Assembly (NCBI RefSeq): GCF_002443255.2
Contig: NW_019211455.1
Coordinates: 45,533,072 to 45,597,071, forward strand
From: Varroa destructor
Lineage: Eukaryota > Arthropoda > Arachnida > Mesostigmata > Varroidae
Direction of reading: 5' to 3'
DNA: 64,000 bases
A program made the translations under genes and the position numbers. A model generated the notes under the pieces. That model ran no database searches. It was not told the origin of the DNA and was given only the letters and a program-made list of their open reading frames with translations. How positions within the stretch are numbered: the stretch's first letter is position 1; each line of letters starts with the position of its first letter. Below, piece by piece: positions 36,250 through 49,891 of the stretch.

Positions 36250-39200
36250 GATGGACTCCCCCATTTTCGCAACCTCGGGCTCTGACGATGTAGAAGTTAA
36301 ACGTTGTCAAAACTAGCAAGAAAAAAAAGGTGGAGGCTGAAAAAAGTTTGTGCGAAGTTACTTAAGTCGGGAAAGCGGTCACGTTATTTTTTAAATTAAA
36401 GGTGCACATATATTCCCTAATTAGAAATTTCGCTTTTCGCGTCGAGCATGATCTGTGCTTGGAGGTTTCATTGAAATGACTTGAGGCTGAGTGGAGGATG
36501 CGATTTCGGAACAATGTAAAACCAGCCACCGGAACGATGGAGCGGACGAGCCATTGAGCGCCCCCTTCTTAGAACATGAAACCAATTTAAATAACACGGG
36601 CTTAAACTTGGTAGATATAGGCGCCGCAACTATTGTTCGGTTATGGTTTTTTCGACCCAGACTGTGTCTAAAATAAGGATAAGCTCGTGCATCGTTGACA
36701 ACTAACTATACTGTTAAATGTTGGTTGCCGCGTTACATATTCGTGAGGCTCCGGAAGAGAGATTAGGGATATCTGGCACTATTGACCGTTTTTTTTTGTG
36801 GAAAGTGTTTCGTAATAAGAGGTTTCTTCAACACCGATTGTGGTGTTGAGCAAGAAGTTACACCTAAGTTTGTTCGGTACTGCTGCCGATGTTGTCTTGT
36901 CTCCATGTTTGTGCCTGGCCTTTTCCTAATGGGTGACGCAGATTGACCTGTGTTATAACGACGATATGCTTCAGACGGATTGCTTACCACTATTCATTGC
37001 GCAGATTGTTACTAGAGCACACTAGTGTCGCGTTTCTATCTATCCTAACATCAATTTATAAAGAATTCATCGTTTGTTTCTCCCTCTTAATATTAATGAT
37101 GATTGATTATGATATTAGTGATTTTACTGAAAAATTATATAGTTAGTGCTTCTAGGGATTCCCTATCAAACTGATGGAAAGCCCATTGCCTGTGTTTTGT
37201 TCTGTTCAAAAACTTCCATGATCATACCGATTGAAACTTGAAATACAGTCACTCCCTCTTTGGTCCTTAAGCTCCTGAATTGCGTTCTTAAAATTATTCC
37301 ACTGGAACTGTTGTTTTGCTAAAGGTCTGTTTGGCCAGTGTTTCTAGCAATATTTAATGGGTTTTATTAATGCTGCCACCTTCAGGAATGAGAAACTTAG
37401 TAACTTCCGGCACTAAACTATATATTTGCCTCTAAATTCGTTATTGTCTGGAGGACCTTAATTAGATACCAGTCGTACGCAGCCGAATTCTGGATGCAAA
37501 TATTTACTCAATTCCATCTGCGACTAGCAGGAAATTGGAGAGGTGGCCATGTTTTCCGTACTGCGTAGTAGCTCCTGACAAACTAATACTATCTGGCTGT
37601 AATATTCATTTGTGACACCGTGTATATCAGTTTGACCAGGTCAAGGCTGAATAGCATATACAATACTGTCAGCTATGTTTTCCCTCTGTGATAGCTAGTT
37701 TACTTGTAAACAGCGTATTTACAAAGAGGTTTTAAATCGGTTAAATGTATACTTTTTGGGAAAACATAATTGTTGCAATATGAAAAAGAATATTTCCGTA
37801 GTGCTTGTTCAACCTTTTATGCACCTGTCTGTTCCAGGCTACGCTTTCGTGCTTCAAAGTGGGATCTGCAGTTCAGAAAGCCTGAATCAAATATCCCTCT
37901 AGTGTGTACATCCTTCATAAACTAGTAAACCAGCCATAGCTCTCTAGAGGCATCTTTCGCACTATCCCGCTTTCCCCGCCTGGCATTATCTACCGAATAT
38001 GTTTTTCTAGAAATTGTTGTTTTCCAATAGACGCGACGTTGCATCTCGGGCGCTGTAACACCTTTTCACTGTCCTCGTTTGACCCAGGTCATAATCGCTG
38101 CATATAACGTGCTCACTTATGCGTCATTGCGCTTATGCACTTCATATCTCAAAGTGAAAAGAAGAATCTTCTTCAATGATCGTTCTTATCAAGTTAGGCT
38201 TGTAATGGGTTATCGCGGCCCTTAGCGCCCAGCGTTGACGTCCTTCTCTAAACCATAATGTCTTCTAAAACCCCCACCCCCTTCACGCAGATGGACCGAA
38301 CTAACATCGATTGCTCCCTGATTTGATGCTCACGAACCTTTTGCAACAGCCGTCTTGAAGAACAAGTACTTGTTGCCTGGGAAAACAGGCACAGCACCCT
38401 TCTGTACATATGTGATGGACGGAGAAGCATTGCGGAAACCACTATCTTGTGTGCCTCGCTAGACTGAGTAGAGCGAAAACCACAATGCGCTTGACAGAAT
38501 GGCTGTTCATAGAAGCTCATCGAGTGTGTTATTGAGGGTGGTTCACAACAGAAGGCGTTGAGTTACGTTAGAGCAGAAACGGAGTCAACCATCTAGGGAG
38601 ATTGAGATCGATGATGAGCGGATGCTGAAATGGAGCTCGTTCGGAATAAAGAAATTCAGCAGCTATAGCGAAAATTAGAGATGACACGCAGCTAACAGAC
38701 TCATGGTTGGCGAGGCCTCGATGAAGCTACAGCGAAAAGCGGCGAGCAGCACAAGACCCAGTCTGAGGTCATCGTCTTTTCTCCTTTGCGGGTCGTCTCG
38801 AGGACTTAGAGAACGAGCAAAACAAGAAAAAGTGCGAAGTAAAGCCGAAAATGGAAAACGGAAGGAGGAGCACGAGTTTTATTTATTTCGCCCAACAAGA
38901 AGAGCAAAAAAATGACGAGAAGCAACGCCATCAAGTAATACAGAAACGTTGGTCCTTTCACTAATTCGGTCCTCGATTCATCTTAGTTGAATGAGATACT
39001 TAGGCAGCACCGACCTTGGAATATGACACTCAGCATGCACTTCCTAAATTACTCTTCGTTCTGTGGTATCTTGTCCATAACTCGCGCATTGATCGTTCCA
39101 GGCCCCAGAAGGCCATAGCTCGGCTCAGCTAAATGAACGAGTAGCTGGTCATGCAGAGCATGTATACAACCTCGTTACGCTAGACTAACATACTTTATAG

Positions 39201-40600
39201 TGCATGAATAGTAGGTGCGTTAAGCTTCTTCACAAACTGATGGTACTTACTGATTGTCGGCGTATATAGTCACATTAGAATAACACATGTTTTTTTTATA
39301 TAAGGAAGACACATATGCGACAATACGTGAAATGATGTTTTTAGGCCTATTGCGGTGATTCAGCTGTCTTGTTATAAAGACTTACGAAGCCCACGAAATA
39401 AGTAAATGCCTCTAGAACAATCGTAAAAAACAGCTTAGCAGGCTCCCTGAAACGCGAGGCAAATGTGGTCGAAGTTTAGATATGTTCCGTTTTGGCCACA
39501 TGGTAGAATAGAAAACTGGTTTCTAGTGAAAAATGTACGGGTGTACCAGACGTATTCATTTTATATTGGATCTAATTTATAAGAAACACTATCTTTGTTC
39601 TATCGTTATTATTATTGTTAGGATTCTTGTCGTCCCGTTTAGTCTCGATACTATCAGGATCAAAATTAGCGATTTTGCCCCTAGGACGATACGAATCCTA
39701 GACGCTTTGACGAGCATTGATAGAGGAGGTCCGCTGACTGTGGTTTTAAGGCTTAGCAATGTTGTTCACATATGCCCTTTAGTACGTTGCGTCGTCACAC
39801 ATAACGTATTGTATAAAGCGCTTCATAAACGATGTGTTTACACATTATTGATTACTTCAATAAAACGCACGGCGTTTCACATGTCATGAATTTCTGCTGA
39901 TGGCTGTGGTAGTGCACAGTGTCCGTATGCCATATTCTCCTGAAAAATAACAGCGTAAACCTTGAAATGGATTTACGATAATTATACTGGAGTTGAACCC
40001 CCAAAATGTGCACACGTTTTATTATGATTCAACTTGATAATTTGGTTGTATTGACGCAGGCACTGAACAAAACTTAATCCACAGCACCTCCATATAATCA
40101 TGGGCGACAAATTATGGAAACCGACACGCCTAACATACATGTTCACTACAAGGTTGACAAACTTTTTGGATTCGGTCAGTTGGTTCTAATTTCTTTATGT
40201 GTGCTTCGCCTCAAGCTAGGAGAAAAACATTCACATGATCCAGGTCGGCTGCGCTCGCGTATCGCTAGCTTGCGCCCTCACATCTTAATATTGTCTGTCT
40301 TCTTATCACTCAGCCCCCTACAGGTCGCGTAAACCTTTTTTCTTTTGATATAGACGTCAATGATAACGTGTTATGAGCCACGAGCCATGATAGTCATGCT
40401 AATCCCATACAGATCTATATCCTGTTTACCGTCTACAGACTGTTCAAAGCCCACTTCTGTATGAAGCCCAAAGGTCTTGGAAATGTCAGAATAGGTTAGC
40501 CTTTTACCGTTGGTTTTAAGTTCGTATTCGTGTCTGAAATAAGACAGAAAGGAATGGCTCCGGCGTGCCTCACGGGGGAAAAAGACTCTGTTTCCTTCTG
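36250..40600. other. Mostly non-coding stretch with a purine-rich segment
   Basis: No gene is recognised. Between about 38,530 and 38,940 the plus strand is purine-rich, and all three frames therefore read as Glu/Lys/Arg/Gln-rich, coiled-coil-like peptides, interrupted by stops at 38,666, 38,693 and 38,807 in the best frame. A decayed coiled-coil exon is possible, but base composition alone explains it. Confidence 0.4.
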
Positions 40601-42060
40601 ATTATCTGTCCTATGTATTTTTCATTGACTTTCTAGTCCTTTCACTTTTTTGCTCTAGTTGACATCGTACAGCTGCATGATGCTGCCAAGAGATACGGCA
40701 GCATCTGCGACTCGTTTTCCCTCGCATCGCTTTTACGTCATTGCCAGTGCTCTCGGCCGTTGTCACTGTTCTCACCGATTTCATCATTGTTTTGTTGGAG
40801 AGTTTCGGAGCTCACTTTACAATTCTGAACGCAGCGCTATCTGTAGAATGGCGATCTGAGAGAAACTGAATGGCTATGGTGCGCTTTACGCAGCCCAACT
40901 TCATGGGCGTAGCCCCATTCAGGCGTTCCTTCAGCTAGCTTTTCTCCTCTAGAACCCCTATTCGTTTTTCAGGTTTCTCCCTGTGACCTCCTACAAGCTT
41001 ACTGCTTGCAGAACGCCGCCAGTTAGTTGAAGGGAACAGTCCAGTCCCGATGGTATGAGAGCAGTGGAACATAACTAGCCCGAGTGTTTCCGTCTGTGAC
41101 GGGCAAACTATCCTTTGGAGATGGTTTCCTCCAATTTCTTAGAACACTTTCTTACGTCCATCTTTCTCTCCGTGTCTCTTCTTTCCTTTCGGATCCCGTC
41201 TCAAAGCTTCTTTGTCTATATGTTTCCCAAATTTTCCCTACGGCAACTTTTCCTATAGCTCGCTGTGAGCTCCTTAGCAGTGATCTTGCCGAACAGACAC
41301 TGCGCGAGTGCTGTCTCGTGTGTCGGTTCTTGTATACCGTCTCGGCCTACGCGGACGAACCACCACCTTTCGGCCTAGCGGGCCTCCCTAAGTTGTGTAT
41401 TGGAGCTAAAAAGAAATTCGAGTTACAGCCAGCTTACGTCCAGGCGGGCAACCACTCGTCGGCTGGTAGCTAAAAGGAACTGTTAGACAGCTCAGATGGC
41501 GGAGCGTATGTACAATGCAAGTTTCTCGTCTTAGCTTGGTTTCTCTTCTCTAATTCGCTTACACTGTCTTTGTGCTAGTAGGAGTAGTTCCTGTTATGGC
41601 CGGGTTTCATGGCTGGTCTTTTGTCTCCTCCTGCGTTTTGCTGCTATAGTGGATTCGTTTTGTGGGTCACACAAGTGTCGTGTATAGTTAGTCCACGAGT
41701 TGCAATGAGCGCGGGTGCTTCTATGCGTCCGTCGTCCTTGCCGTCACTTGTGACAGTTTTCTAGTGTTGTTAAACTTGGTAGCGGTCGTTGTCTTGATCG
41801 CTGCCATCATGACGCTGCCGTCGTGTCGGCGCTTTTAAATGCCCCAGCGTTCCGCCGATTCTTGTGCTGGAGCGGACCTGGCACGAGCATAATGGAGAGA
41901 CCTCGATCCGGACCCTTCGACCCCTTCGTAATTCATACTCTCGTCGCGAATGTCAACAAAATAGGTACAATACCACGATACAACGGGATATTGACCTTAC
42001 TTTGAATTGAGAGCAACAGATCCGCCTAGTTCGCCGGCGAAACTGCAAGGCGGCGGTGCA
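40601..42060. other. GC-richer island, possible exon or promoter region
   Basis: This island is richer in GC and in pyrimidine runs on the plus strand than its flanks. A 130-codon frame (41,084-41,473) opens only with GTG and has no ATG context or familiar domain. A pyrimidine tract ending in TTTTTCAG at about 40,971 is a good acceptor-like site. I cannot name a gene. Confidence 0.3.
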
Positions 42061-43198
42061 GCAGTTTTCGGTCATCGACTAGCAACTTTATAGGGAGCTT
42101 AGTAAAATTTATTCACCTTTGTCAGGTAAACTATAGAGATAATTATATAGCAACATTTTATACAAACATATTCTTATGATTGATCTAGAAAGACCGTGGT
42201 TAATAAGTTTTTGGAATGGTCAAGGTAATCATATCCGTAGTTAGATCACGTGGCAGCATCGAAGAGCATGGTATTAGTTCGTCATACGGTTGGCAGCGTC
42301 TGATACATATAGACATTTGGTTCTTAAAAATTTTAAATGGCACATAACTCATAATGAAGGCCATACACCGCGTATTTAGCTATAACATAATATTTGACCG
42401 GTTCAGTGCCATCCATACTTGGTTTAACATAGCCCTATACCCGTAGAATCGTAAGTCTACATTCTTGAATTTGCCCCCTCAAGTAGCAAGGCATACATTA
42501 AAGGCGGAAACAGGCGGTGGGTCCAAACATCATTTTGAGTCTTCGATGAACAGCGGTGTTCTTACAGGGTGGTGGACTAACCTACTTTTTGCCAATCTAG
42601 ACTTTTTTGGTGGTGTTTTTGTATTATTTGGCCTACATTATCATTGTCATTCACAGTAGTGTTCAATTGTGAGTTTTTGAGGACGGCGTAAGACGTACGG
42701 AGGGGCGGAAAAGCCATAAAAGGAAACAAAGTGTTCAGCGATAGCTTTGCCGCCCTACGATGAATGTACAGGCTTTCGCGTCGGTTTAGGAACACCGCAA
42801 AGTCATATTATTGATGACGGGACTACTATTTCAACTCGGGGAACAAAAGAGATGTGTGTGTCCTTGCCGGAGTAAAAAAATAACAATTGGCAACGCAAGT
42901 CATGCGTTTGACTACATGCGTACGCGTGAATTATGCCTAACAACGTAGATGTTTTAACCGATGTATGAAGATTCGCTTGTTTGCTCACCATAGACGCAGC
43001 GTTAACGGGACGTTACGAAAAATGTCGTCAAATTTATCGTTTCTGTTTTAGTTTTTGCGAAGCCTTTTTTCCTTTAACAAGTTAATATTTAAGTTGCTCC
43101 TTTTACTAGAGATATAGGGAGGAAAGAGGGTAAAAAGTAGAAGTCGATCAGTCATCAGCAGTAACCTAGGCAACGAAGCAAGGCTAAAATATTTTCAG
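42061..43198. other. AT-rich non-coding stretch
   Basis: No gene is recognised. Frames are short and overlap on opposite strands. Confidence 0.45.
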
Positions 43199-43243
43199 TG
43201 ATTCATCCACCTCAATTATTTCGAAAGAACAGTTACTTAATAG
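43199..43243 (+). CDS. Candidate 45-base internal exon
   Basis: A T-rich tract ending in ATATTTTCAG is followed by 45 bases and then by AG|GTAAGTTT, a strong donor. In one frame the segment is open through 14 complete codons (DSSTSIISKEQLLN) with one base before and two after, so it would keep the reading frame of a transcript. Both splice sites are good and the length is a multiple of three. No neighbouring exon or family is recognised, and such site pairs also occur by chance. Confidence 0.2.
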
Positions 43244-44108
43244 GTAAGTTTAGCAAAAAGACGCAGAAACTTACTTGAAAGGCTCTTGCCGGTGAAACAT
43301 CAGAAATATTCACTCCTCTATACGGAAATATAATTACGTAGCAAGCAGCTAGGCTTTACGTTTGCAATTCTCCTTGTATTAGGTACAGCAACAAGATAGT
43401 GGGATCTTTGCATTGGCAAGAGATAGACTCCAAAAAGGCATAGGACCTGTAAATTTTCTGTTATTTTCATTTGATGCAGCCTGCGTGAGAATCACATAGC
43501 AAGACTCGATCTCTTGGCCCTTACGCCTAATTGATATATACTTTGTTAAGTGAAGCCAGCTCAATGCATTCAAGCATTCTCGAAACGAAAACAATTGAAG
43601 GGGGTAAACTGTTTCTGACTTTTTGAAATACAGTCTCTGCAAACGAAATTCCATCTGAAGTCTACGTGGCTAGGAATCCTACTCGTGCCTCAGCCTTACT
43701 GCTGACATCAGCTTACTCATGTACGACATGGTGAACCTTAATAATATTGAAAAGATCAAATCTAAAGCTTAAATTACGCATTTTTCAAACAAGAAAACCA
43801 AAACAAATTTCACGCTCCGTGTACATATTCCAGGTAGAGACCTATTAAATACTATGCTAAATACTAAATAGCTTGCTTGTGTTTGACTACTGTTTTACAG
43901 GGATAATTTTGCATGCTCGTGTAAACGATATACTTAACCTAAAGAATAATGACATTCGTATAGATACATATATATATAACAGGCACGCAGTTCTTTCCGT
44001 ATCATGTACCAAGCTCCACAATGTTCTAAGTTGCATGCTTTATTTGCAGAAAAAACTATGTTGAATTTTCTCACCATATCCTGACCTTATTTTTTCTTAC
44101 CCTTTCAG

Positions 44109-44177
44109 CCATACCAATGCAACGAGCAAACGGCTGACTGGTTTAATGCATTTGGATATCACAGTGGGATCACATTG
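44109..44177 (+). CDS. Candidate 69-base internal exon
   Basis: The acceptor is among the best in the window: a long pyrimidine tract (ttattttttcttaccctttcag) ends at 44,108. A donor-like ATTG|GTAGTT begins at 44,178. The segment is exactly 23 codons in phase 0 and starts PYQCNEQTADWFNAFGYH, a composition unlike the AT-driven peptides around it. A second frame is also open. It lies about 870 bases after the candidate exon at 43,199, but the exon phases (1 and 0) do not join directly, so a shared gene is not shown. Confidence 0.2.
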
Positions 44178-45540
44178 GTAGTTGAATTCTGACCCTTAGC
44201 TTGGAGTTAGGTTTTATCGAAATATCATACTGAAATTATTTTCAGGCTGTGACGTTTCTCTTTATCTATAATTCGGGCCATCTCAACATACCCTTACAGA
44301 ATACCGATTACGTTCCTTTGCCTGACTGGCTACGTTAGTTGGCCTAAATCCCTGCTAGGAAGGTTCGAGCTGTGGCTCATATTAAGGCCTCAGCAAAGAA
44401 AAATAAGCGATTCGGCAATAACGTTAAAAAAGCCTAACGCAGTTTGAAGTATCTAGCCTTTGGCTAGCGACGGTGATCTGGTTCTATTTCCTTGTGGGCG
44501 TATGAATCGCGTCGCGATAACCTTTCGCCGGTAATTCTCGTGAAGGACATTAAACTATCATAAGGTATTTTATTTCACTATTTTTAGCATATTTCAAAAT
44601 AATAGCTTTTCAAACGTTGAAAATCTTGTTAGCTCGAGCCGCAAAATCAATTCAACGCTGATGTTTAAATCTTGTTTTGTTTGCGTCACGCCGAAGCTGT
44701 AATGTTTTTCCACTCAGCTCTTATTGCTATTTAGAAAGTAGGAATAAACTACGGGACTGCAAAAAAAAACATTTGTTTGGGGGAAATATAGTGTCGAAAA
44801 ATTAAGAAAGTAGACCCAATGTGAAACAGGATTATGCCGTTATTCTAAATATGATAACGGTCCATTTGCTATATTTGTACAAATTTCGAATTGCCGTGAG
44901 AACAAAACCAAATCGAAACATTCGGTGACGACAGACACAGAACAATATTCTCCATACCTTTATTCCAATAATATTACAATGCACGAACTGTTAGCGCCTT
45001 AAACGACTAAGGAATAGACGGCATGGGAGCAACGGAAGGGTAAACCCTGTCAGTAATGCATAAGACCGAAATTCGCTAGACCACCCGTAAATAAAGCTGG
45101 CGTCTCATTATAATTAATGGATCTCTCGGTAATCTGCGAACGCCTAGCCTCAATTTCACCCGCCGCGATGCACTAATGACTATTTTGTTTTTGTTGCTGG
45201 ATGTAGAAAATCCTAGGGTCTATCTGTAATTTTTCTTTTCTTTTACCCCTTTTTTTTATTTAGATTTTGTTGCCAACAAGATATTTGGAAGAGCGTGACT
45301 TTATGGCGTCGATGACCAGCTTTTCTTATTCCACTCGATGTGTTCATCCGGCTTTACGTGACCGATTATAGGACACTTGTGTGTCGTTAGACGTTTTGGG
45401 TAGTAAGACTAGTATTCAGGGATAGAACTAACAACTATTTTGCTAGATACATTCGTGTAACTGCTTGAAACGTAGAAGCAAAATTTGTTCAACACAGAAA
45501 CAGTATCCTGATCGGCAGGATTTAGCAGAGAGGTACTTGC
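44178..45540. other. AT-rich non-coding stretch
   Basis: Nothing recognisable is seen on either strand. Confidence 0.45.
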
Positions 45541-47552
45541 TGCCCCGCTATTTCAGCTCAGCTCGCTGCCGTAAACATATTTCATAAATAAGGCAACGAC
45601 CCGCTCTCGGTCAAGCAATTGGCCGGACTTTCTTGGCCTCTTTCATCGACTCTCGTTTCCTCTACTCCATCAGAGGGAAATAAAAAAAAACTAGAGTTCA
45701 GTGTTTCGGCTCTGTAAATGCGACCAGTTGTAGGGCTCTGTTCTGAGAGAGGCACCAGGCCCAGTAAGGATGTCGAGGCTCGCATGCTGTAGAGGTGGGA
45801 CTTGATCGCTTCTTTCACAGTTACCCGGGCCCATGGGCGCATCTGCCCTGAGCCTAAGAGCTCAGGCAACCATTCCTCAGCAATCCACCATTCGGCTGCC
45901 AATAACACAGCCGGCACACAGTAGTTTACAAGCAGACCTAATGCATCTATGGCCGCGTATGAGCTAGGAGGGCCGAATGGCAAAGGGCATTACTGAAAAT
46001 AGACTCGGGCATATCCTACTTCTGGACCGCTTCTTCCCTAGCAGTTGCTATTCACCCATCTTCATACGATTTTCCCATGCGTAGACATCGTACCATCGCA
46101 CAGATCAGCAAGCCAACACAATTCCATACACAGCCACTCCTCGAGTACATATATCCATTCATAGCTATTGGACGGCCGCCATTTTGCCATTTGGACAAAT
46201 TTGAATTTGAGTGGGCTTCATCGCCCGCGTACGCTGGTCGACGCTCGCTAGGAGCCCGCGTTGCTCTGCTCGTTCCACGCTGTTGGTAGTCGCTTGCGTT
46301 TTCATTTGCGATGGTGCACCGGCTGGTCCGACATAGTTCCCTAGCGAGAGCTGTATGCACCCGCTAGCAAGATCTATCCAACCCTCGAAAGCTCCGAGCT
46401 CCCTACGCTAGCTCCAATTGTTCATCCCGTTTTATCGCTTCGTTCCTCTTTGCCAGTGATCGTTCACGAAACGATGGTCCAACAACAAACGAGGAAAAGA
46501 CGCAGAGCGTTTCAGAGGAAAGTTCGCAAATAAGGGTATGAGACTCCGCCGGGATCGCCCCTAATTCTCTTTTCCCCTGCTTTTGGTTTGGCGAACGGAG
46601 CGACGGGTACAAAAGGCGACCGAAGCGACACAGTTGATCGCGTCTGAATAGAGAAGCGGCAAACGACAGGATGGAAACCTCGGTGGTCCTCGATGCACCA
46701 GCATCGAAAGCATCAAGTGGCTCAGCTCGCCGCCCACGCAGCCGTGACACCAACTGCCGCGGCAGGCGAGCTGGTAGCCGGTGTAGTCGCAGCAGGGAAA
46801 GAGGGATAACCCGAAAAAGTCAGAAGAGACGTTACTGCACTGATTGACGCAGAACGACGAGCTACTGTCGCTTTTGATGCTCTTGACGCTGTTGTTGCTT
46901 GCCTAGTTACCCTCTAGTATAGTTCGTTGTCTTGATCGCGGTCGACGGCCGCCTCGTATAGCGACAACCGTAATGGTACTACGTACGTGCTCGAGCAGTT
47001 GTTCAGCTTTGTTTTGGCTCCTCGCTTTGTTTGCGTCCAACCCGTTGGTCGGTCGCGTGTCACCCAGTTGAGTCGGAGACAAGATTCGACTCACGGGACA
47101 AACAGCAAGTACAGAAAAATCTGCCGAGGAGGAAGGACACCGGAAAAACTGCGGGGACAGGAAGGACTTTTGGGTAAGGTGGCTTTGTCTTGCGGTGAGC
47201 TACGGCTCAAGGTGGTGGAATAAGGAGTTGTTTGCGGCTAAGGACGTGGAAGCACAAGCGATACCCTAGAGACACTGGAATAGGGTATCTCGTTTGTTCT
47301 CCATTCGCCGCCACTGATACCAGCGAGCTACGCCAGCCAATTAGCGCACTGGCTTGCTCAGGGAGACAATGCGTTTGATTAATTGATCTTGTACAAAGCA
47401 CCATGATGACGATGACTTTACTACTTATGGCGAGGATTAAATAAAGATTTGGGGTGGCTGCGTCATCAGCACTGGCTGCTATAGTCACGTCTATCGAGGT
47501 GAAACTTGCTAGCTAGTGGTTTTGTGAATGGCGGTCGATTGCTCGGAAAGGT

Positions 47553-47604
47553 TACACATGTACATGTACATGAAAGCATCACACCACATGCATCCATGCA
47601 TGTG
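47553..47604. repeat. Cluster of CATG palindromes
   Basis: ACATGTACATGTACATG is followed by a 20-base inverted repeat at 47,585-47,604 (CACATGCAT, two bases, ATGCATGTG). CATG occurs six times in 52 bases. Function is unknown. Confidence 0.7.
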
Positions 47605-47954
47605 AGTTAGCATGAGCGTTTCATTCAGCTGTGTACGCACACTTAACTAGAACGACCGTAGAGCAATAGTCCTAAAATGCTTTCTAATCCCACGGAGAAT
47701 AACAACACACGTTACGCGGGCGATAAATCAGCGCACCGATGCCACCATATACAGCGCCTTGCTAAAGTTGTTCGATACGATTGAAAACCGCAATAAAGTT
47801 GAACTATTATGAAAAACTGCTATATTAAACAGGCGTAAATGCCTATTCGGACCTATAAGACCTTAACTAACCAGTTTAGGGTCAGAGTCGCTATTCCATC
47901 CGAACTTCTACTCCCTATACGAATGTTCCTTCATTTTTCTTATATTTTTGACAG

Positions 47955-48079
47955 GCACGAATGCATACGAAAGCAAAATATATAATAAATTGACCAAATG
48001 GACAGAAAATCAGCGACTGAAAGAAGAGAGAGTTTCTTCAAAAGCGGTTTCGGAAGCGAAACATCCACAGAAGCATTAA
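47955..48079 (+). CDS. Candidate terminal exon, coiled-coil-like
   Basis: A strong acceptor (ttccttcatttttcttatatttttgacag) ends at 47,954. One frame is then open for about 41 codons to TAA at 48,077-48,079 and reads ENQRLKEERVSSKAVSEAK in the middle, a charged, helix-prone sequence. The same frame continues after the stop with further Glu/Lys-rich residues and then a hydrophobic run ending near 48,240. This could be a last exon, or a decayed one with a single nonsense change. No family is recognised. Confidence 0.2.
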
Positions 48080-49875
48080 GTGAAAGGACGAAAAAGCTTT
48101 GAGAATGAGATCAGTAAGATCGCCCAAGAACTAAGTAGGCGACAAAAAATAAAAAGTCGGAGCAATGGCATCATGGTTAGCATCGGCTTAACTGTCGGTC
48201 ATGCTGGTATGTTATCGATTTTGGGGGTAGTATATACCTAAAACATTCAATCGATTTGCTGTGAGTGGCAGCAAAACGAAACTCAGTGCATTTGATCAGC
48301 AATCATTGCGTGTACTGTGGTTGTCATTATCGTTGAATATAGCGCGGACGATCTAAGCCGAAACGGAAAGAGACCCACTAACCAATCTTGATTTGAGCTT
48401 CGTGCGGACTCGCTGCTGTAATGAATGGCAATGTTGGTTCTGCTGCGTGACCGGTTCACAGGATTGAGTACAGGGAGACTAAACGAGAAACGCATAAAGC
48501 GGAAACGCATCAGATAGCTACAGAGGAAAAACGTGGATATGCTGGGAAAAAGAATTCATCAGAAGGCTCGTCATTGGAGCTTCCTACTTTTTCTCTTATG
48601 CTCCTGGGGAAGACTGACTACGACGCACTCCCTTTTCATAGCATTGGTGGTGCTACTCGGTAACGCCGCAACGGAAGTACATTAACATTTAGTCGAAGGG
48701 TTAACAGCTGGCAACTGAAGGGAGCGGGCGATTGGCTGCCACCAGCCGGCAGGCTAAATGTACAGAGTCGTAGAGGTCCTGTTTTCTCTTGCCTGTTCGC
48801 TTTCGGCTCAGGCATGGACGCACAGGGCAAAAGAGGCTGATTTTAGCATAGCACCGCCACTCTATCGGCGACTAAGGACTCCCTTGGACTCGCTTGCAAG
48901 GAGGAACAAACCCTGTAGCGATTGTTTGCCTATAGAAGGCCACTTGTTGTCCTTCCAATTCTCCGTAATATTCTCTGGCTTACCATAGTTTGACGTTTGC
49001 ATACCATGTATCACTGGGTATACCACAGGGTTCTGAAAATTCGGGACGGGGCAGAACGAGGCCAAACGTGAGCGGTAGAATGCGAGTGGTAAGATGCGGA
49101 GTAAGGTATAGCGAGTCGTGCTACCCCAAAACCTTATGAGCTTCGCTAATGCCACTTCTCTTGTACTTGCTAACTGAATATACAATATTATTGGTCGACC
49201 ATTCCTAAAAGTTATGGCAAAACTGACGATTCCCTGTGCCATAGGTCAGAAGAAGCAAACATATATTAAATCTATACGAATATATGGGATGCTTACGGGT
49301 AAATAAACGTCGCTTCGCCATTCAGAAGCCGAGCTTGAAAAATCTCTTTACGCTAATTTGCAATCTATGCGTATAAATATAGATTTTAAATGGCATTCTT
49401 TTCGACGAACCTGCGAAACACAATTACAAGATGTCTCACTTTTTGACTTTTTAGGATTCTAGCAAAGACTCACTTCAAGTTACCTAGTGTGAGTATTGCC
49501 AATAAGAAAAACGCTCAATCATTATAAAATTTGGTAAATAAAGTTATCGATGGCAACAATGATAATCCCTTGTTATGCTCTTGCGCTAATGGCTCTAGCA
49601 ATCTGAGCCGATAGAGGAGAAGTAAAAGGTATAATTACCTCACCGTTGTTAGCAAATGGCAAGCGTTCACAGAAAAATGTATGCAATCAAAGGTGTTCGA
49701 CAATATGTGGAAGTTCATTTGCGTTCTTTGCATCTTTTTCCAAAGCATAGGCTGAGCTGATGATCCAGTTTAAACATTATCTCTATTTAAACAGTACCGA
49801 CAAATAGAAACTCTATCTTTCATTAAATGTAGTGTATTTATTACTATTTACGCTATAGATGTGCCCTCTTACTTG

Positions 49876-49891
49876 TTTTTTTTTTTTTTTT
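49876..49891. repeat. T16 homopolymer
   Basis: Sixteen T residues; a poly(A) tail of a minus-strand retrocopy is conceivable, but no copied gene is visible beside it. Confidence 0.85.

Larger units (their letters stand above)
45541..49250. other. GC-richer island, gene content unresolved
   Basis: Several minus-strand frames of 100-133 codons lie here (for example 45,582-45,983 and 46,403-46,753). The 133-codon frame opens only with TTG and has an acceptor-like TCTATTTTCAG just upstream on the minus strand, but a stop follows that site in its frame. Peptides show no domain I know. The island may hold exons or a promoter of a minus-strand gene. Confidence 0.3.

Noticed and set aside
38621..38962. 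Glu/Lys/Arg-rich, coiled-coil-like peptides
   Set aside because: The strand is purine-rich, so all three frames give such peptides; the best frame has three stops and needs a shift.
41084..41473. A 129-codon plus-strand frame in a GC-richer island
   Set aside because: It begins with GTG, has no start context and no recognisable domain, and its length is within chance for the window.
45582..45983. A 133-codon minus-strand frame
   Set aside because: It opens only with TTG, has no ATG context and shows no domain. The acceptor upstream is followed by a stop in this frame.
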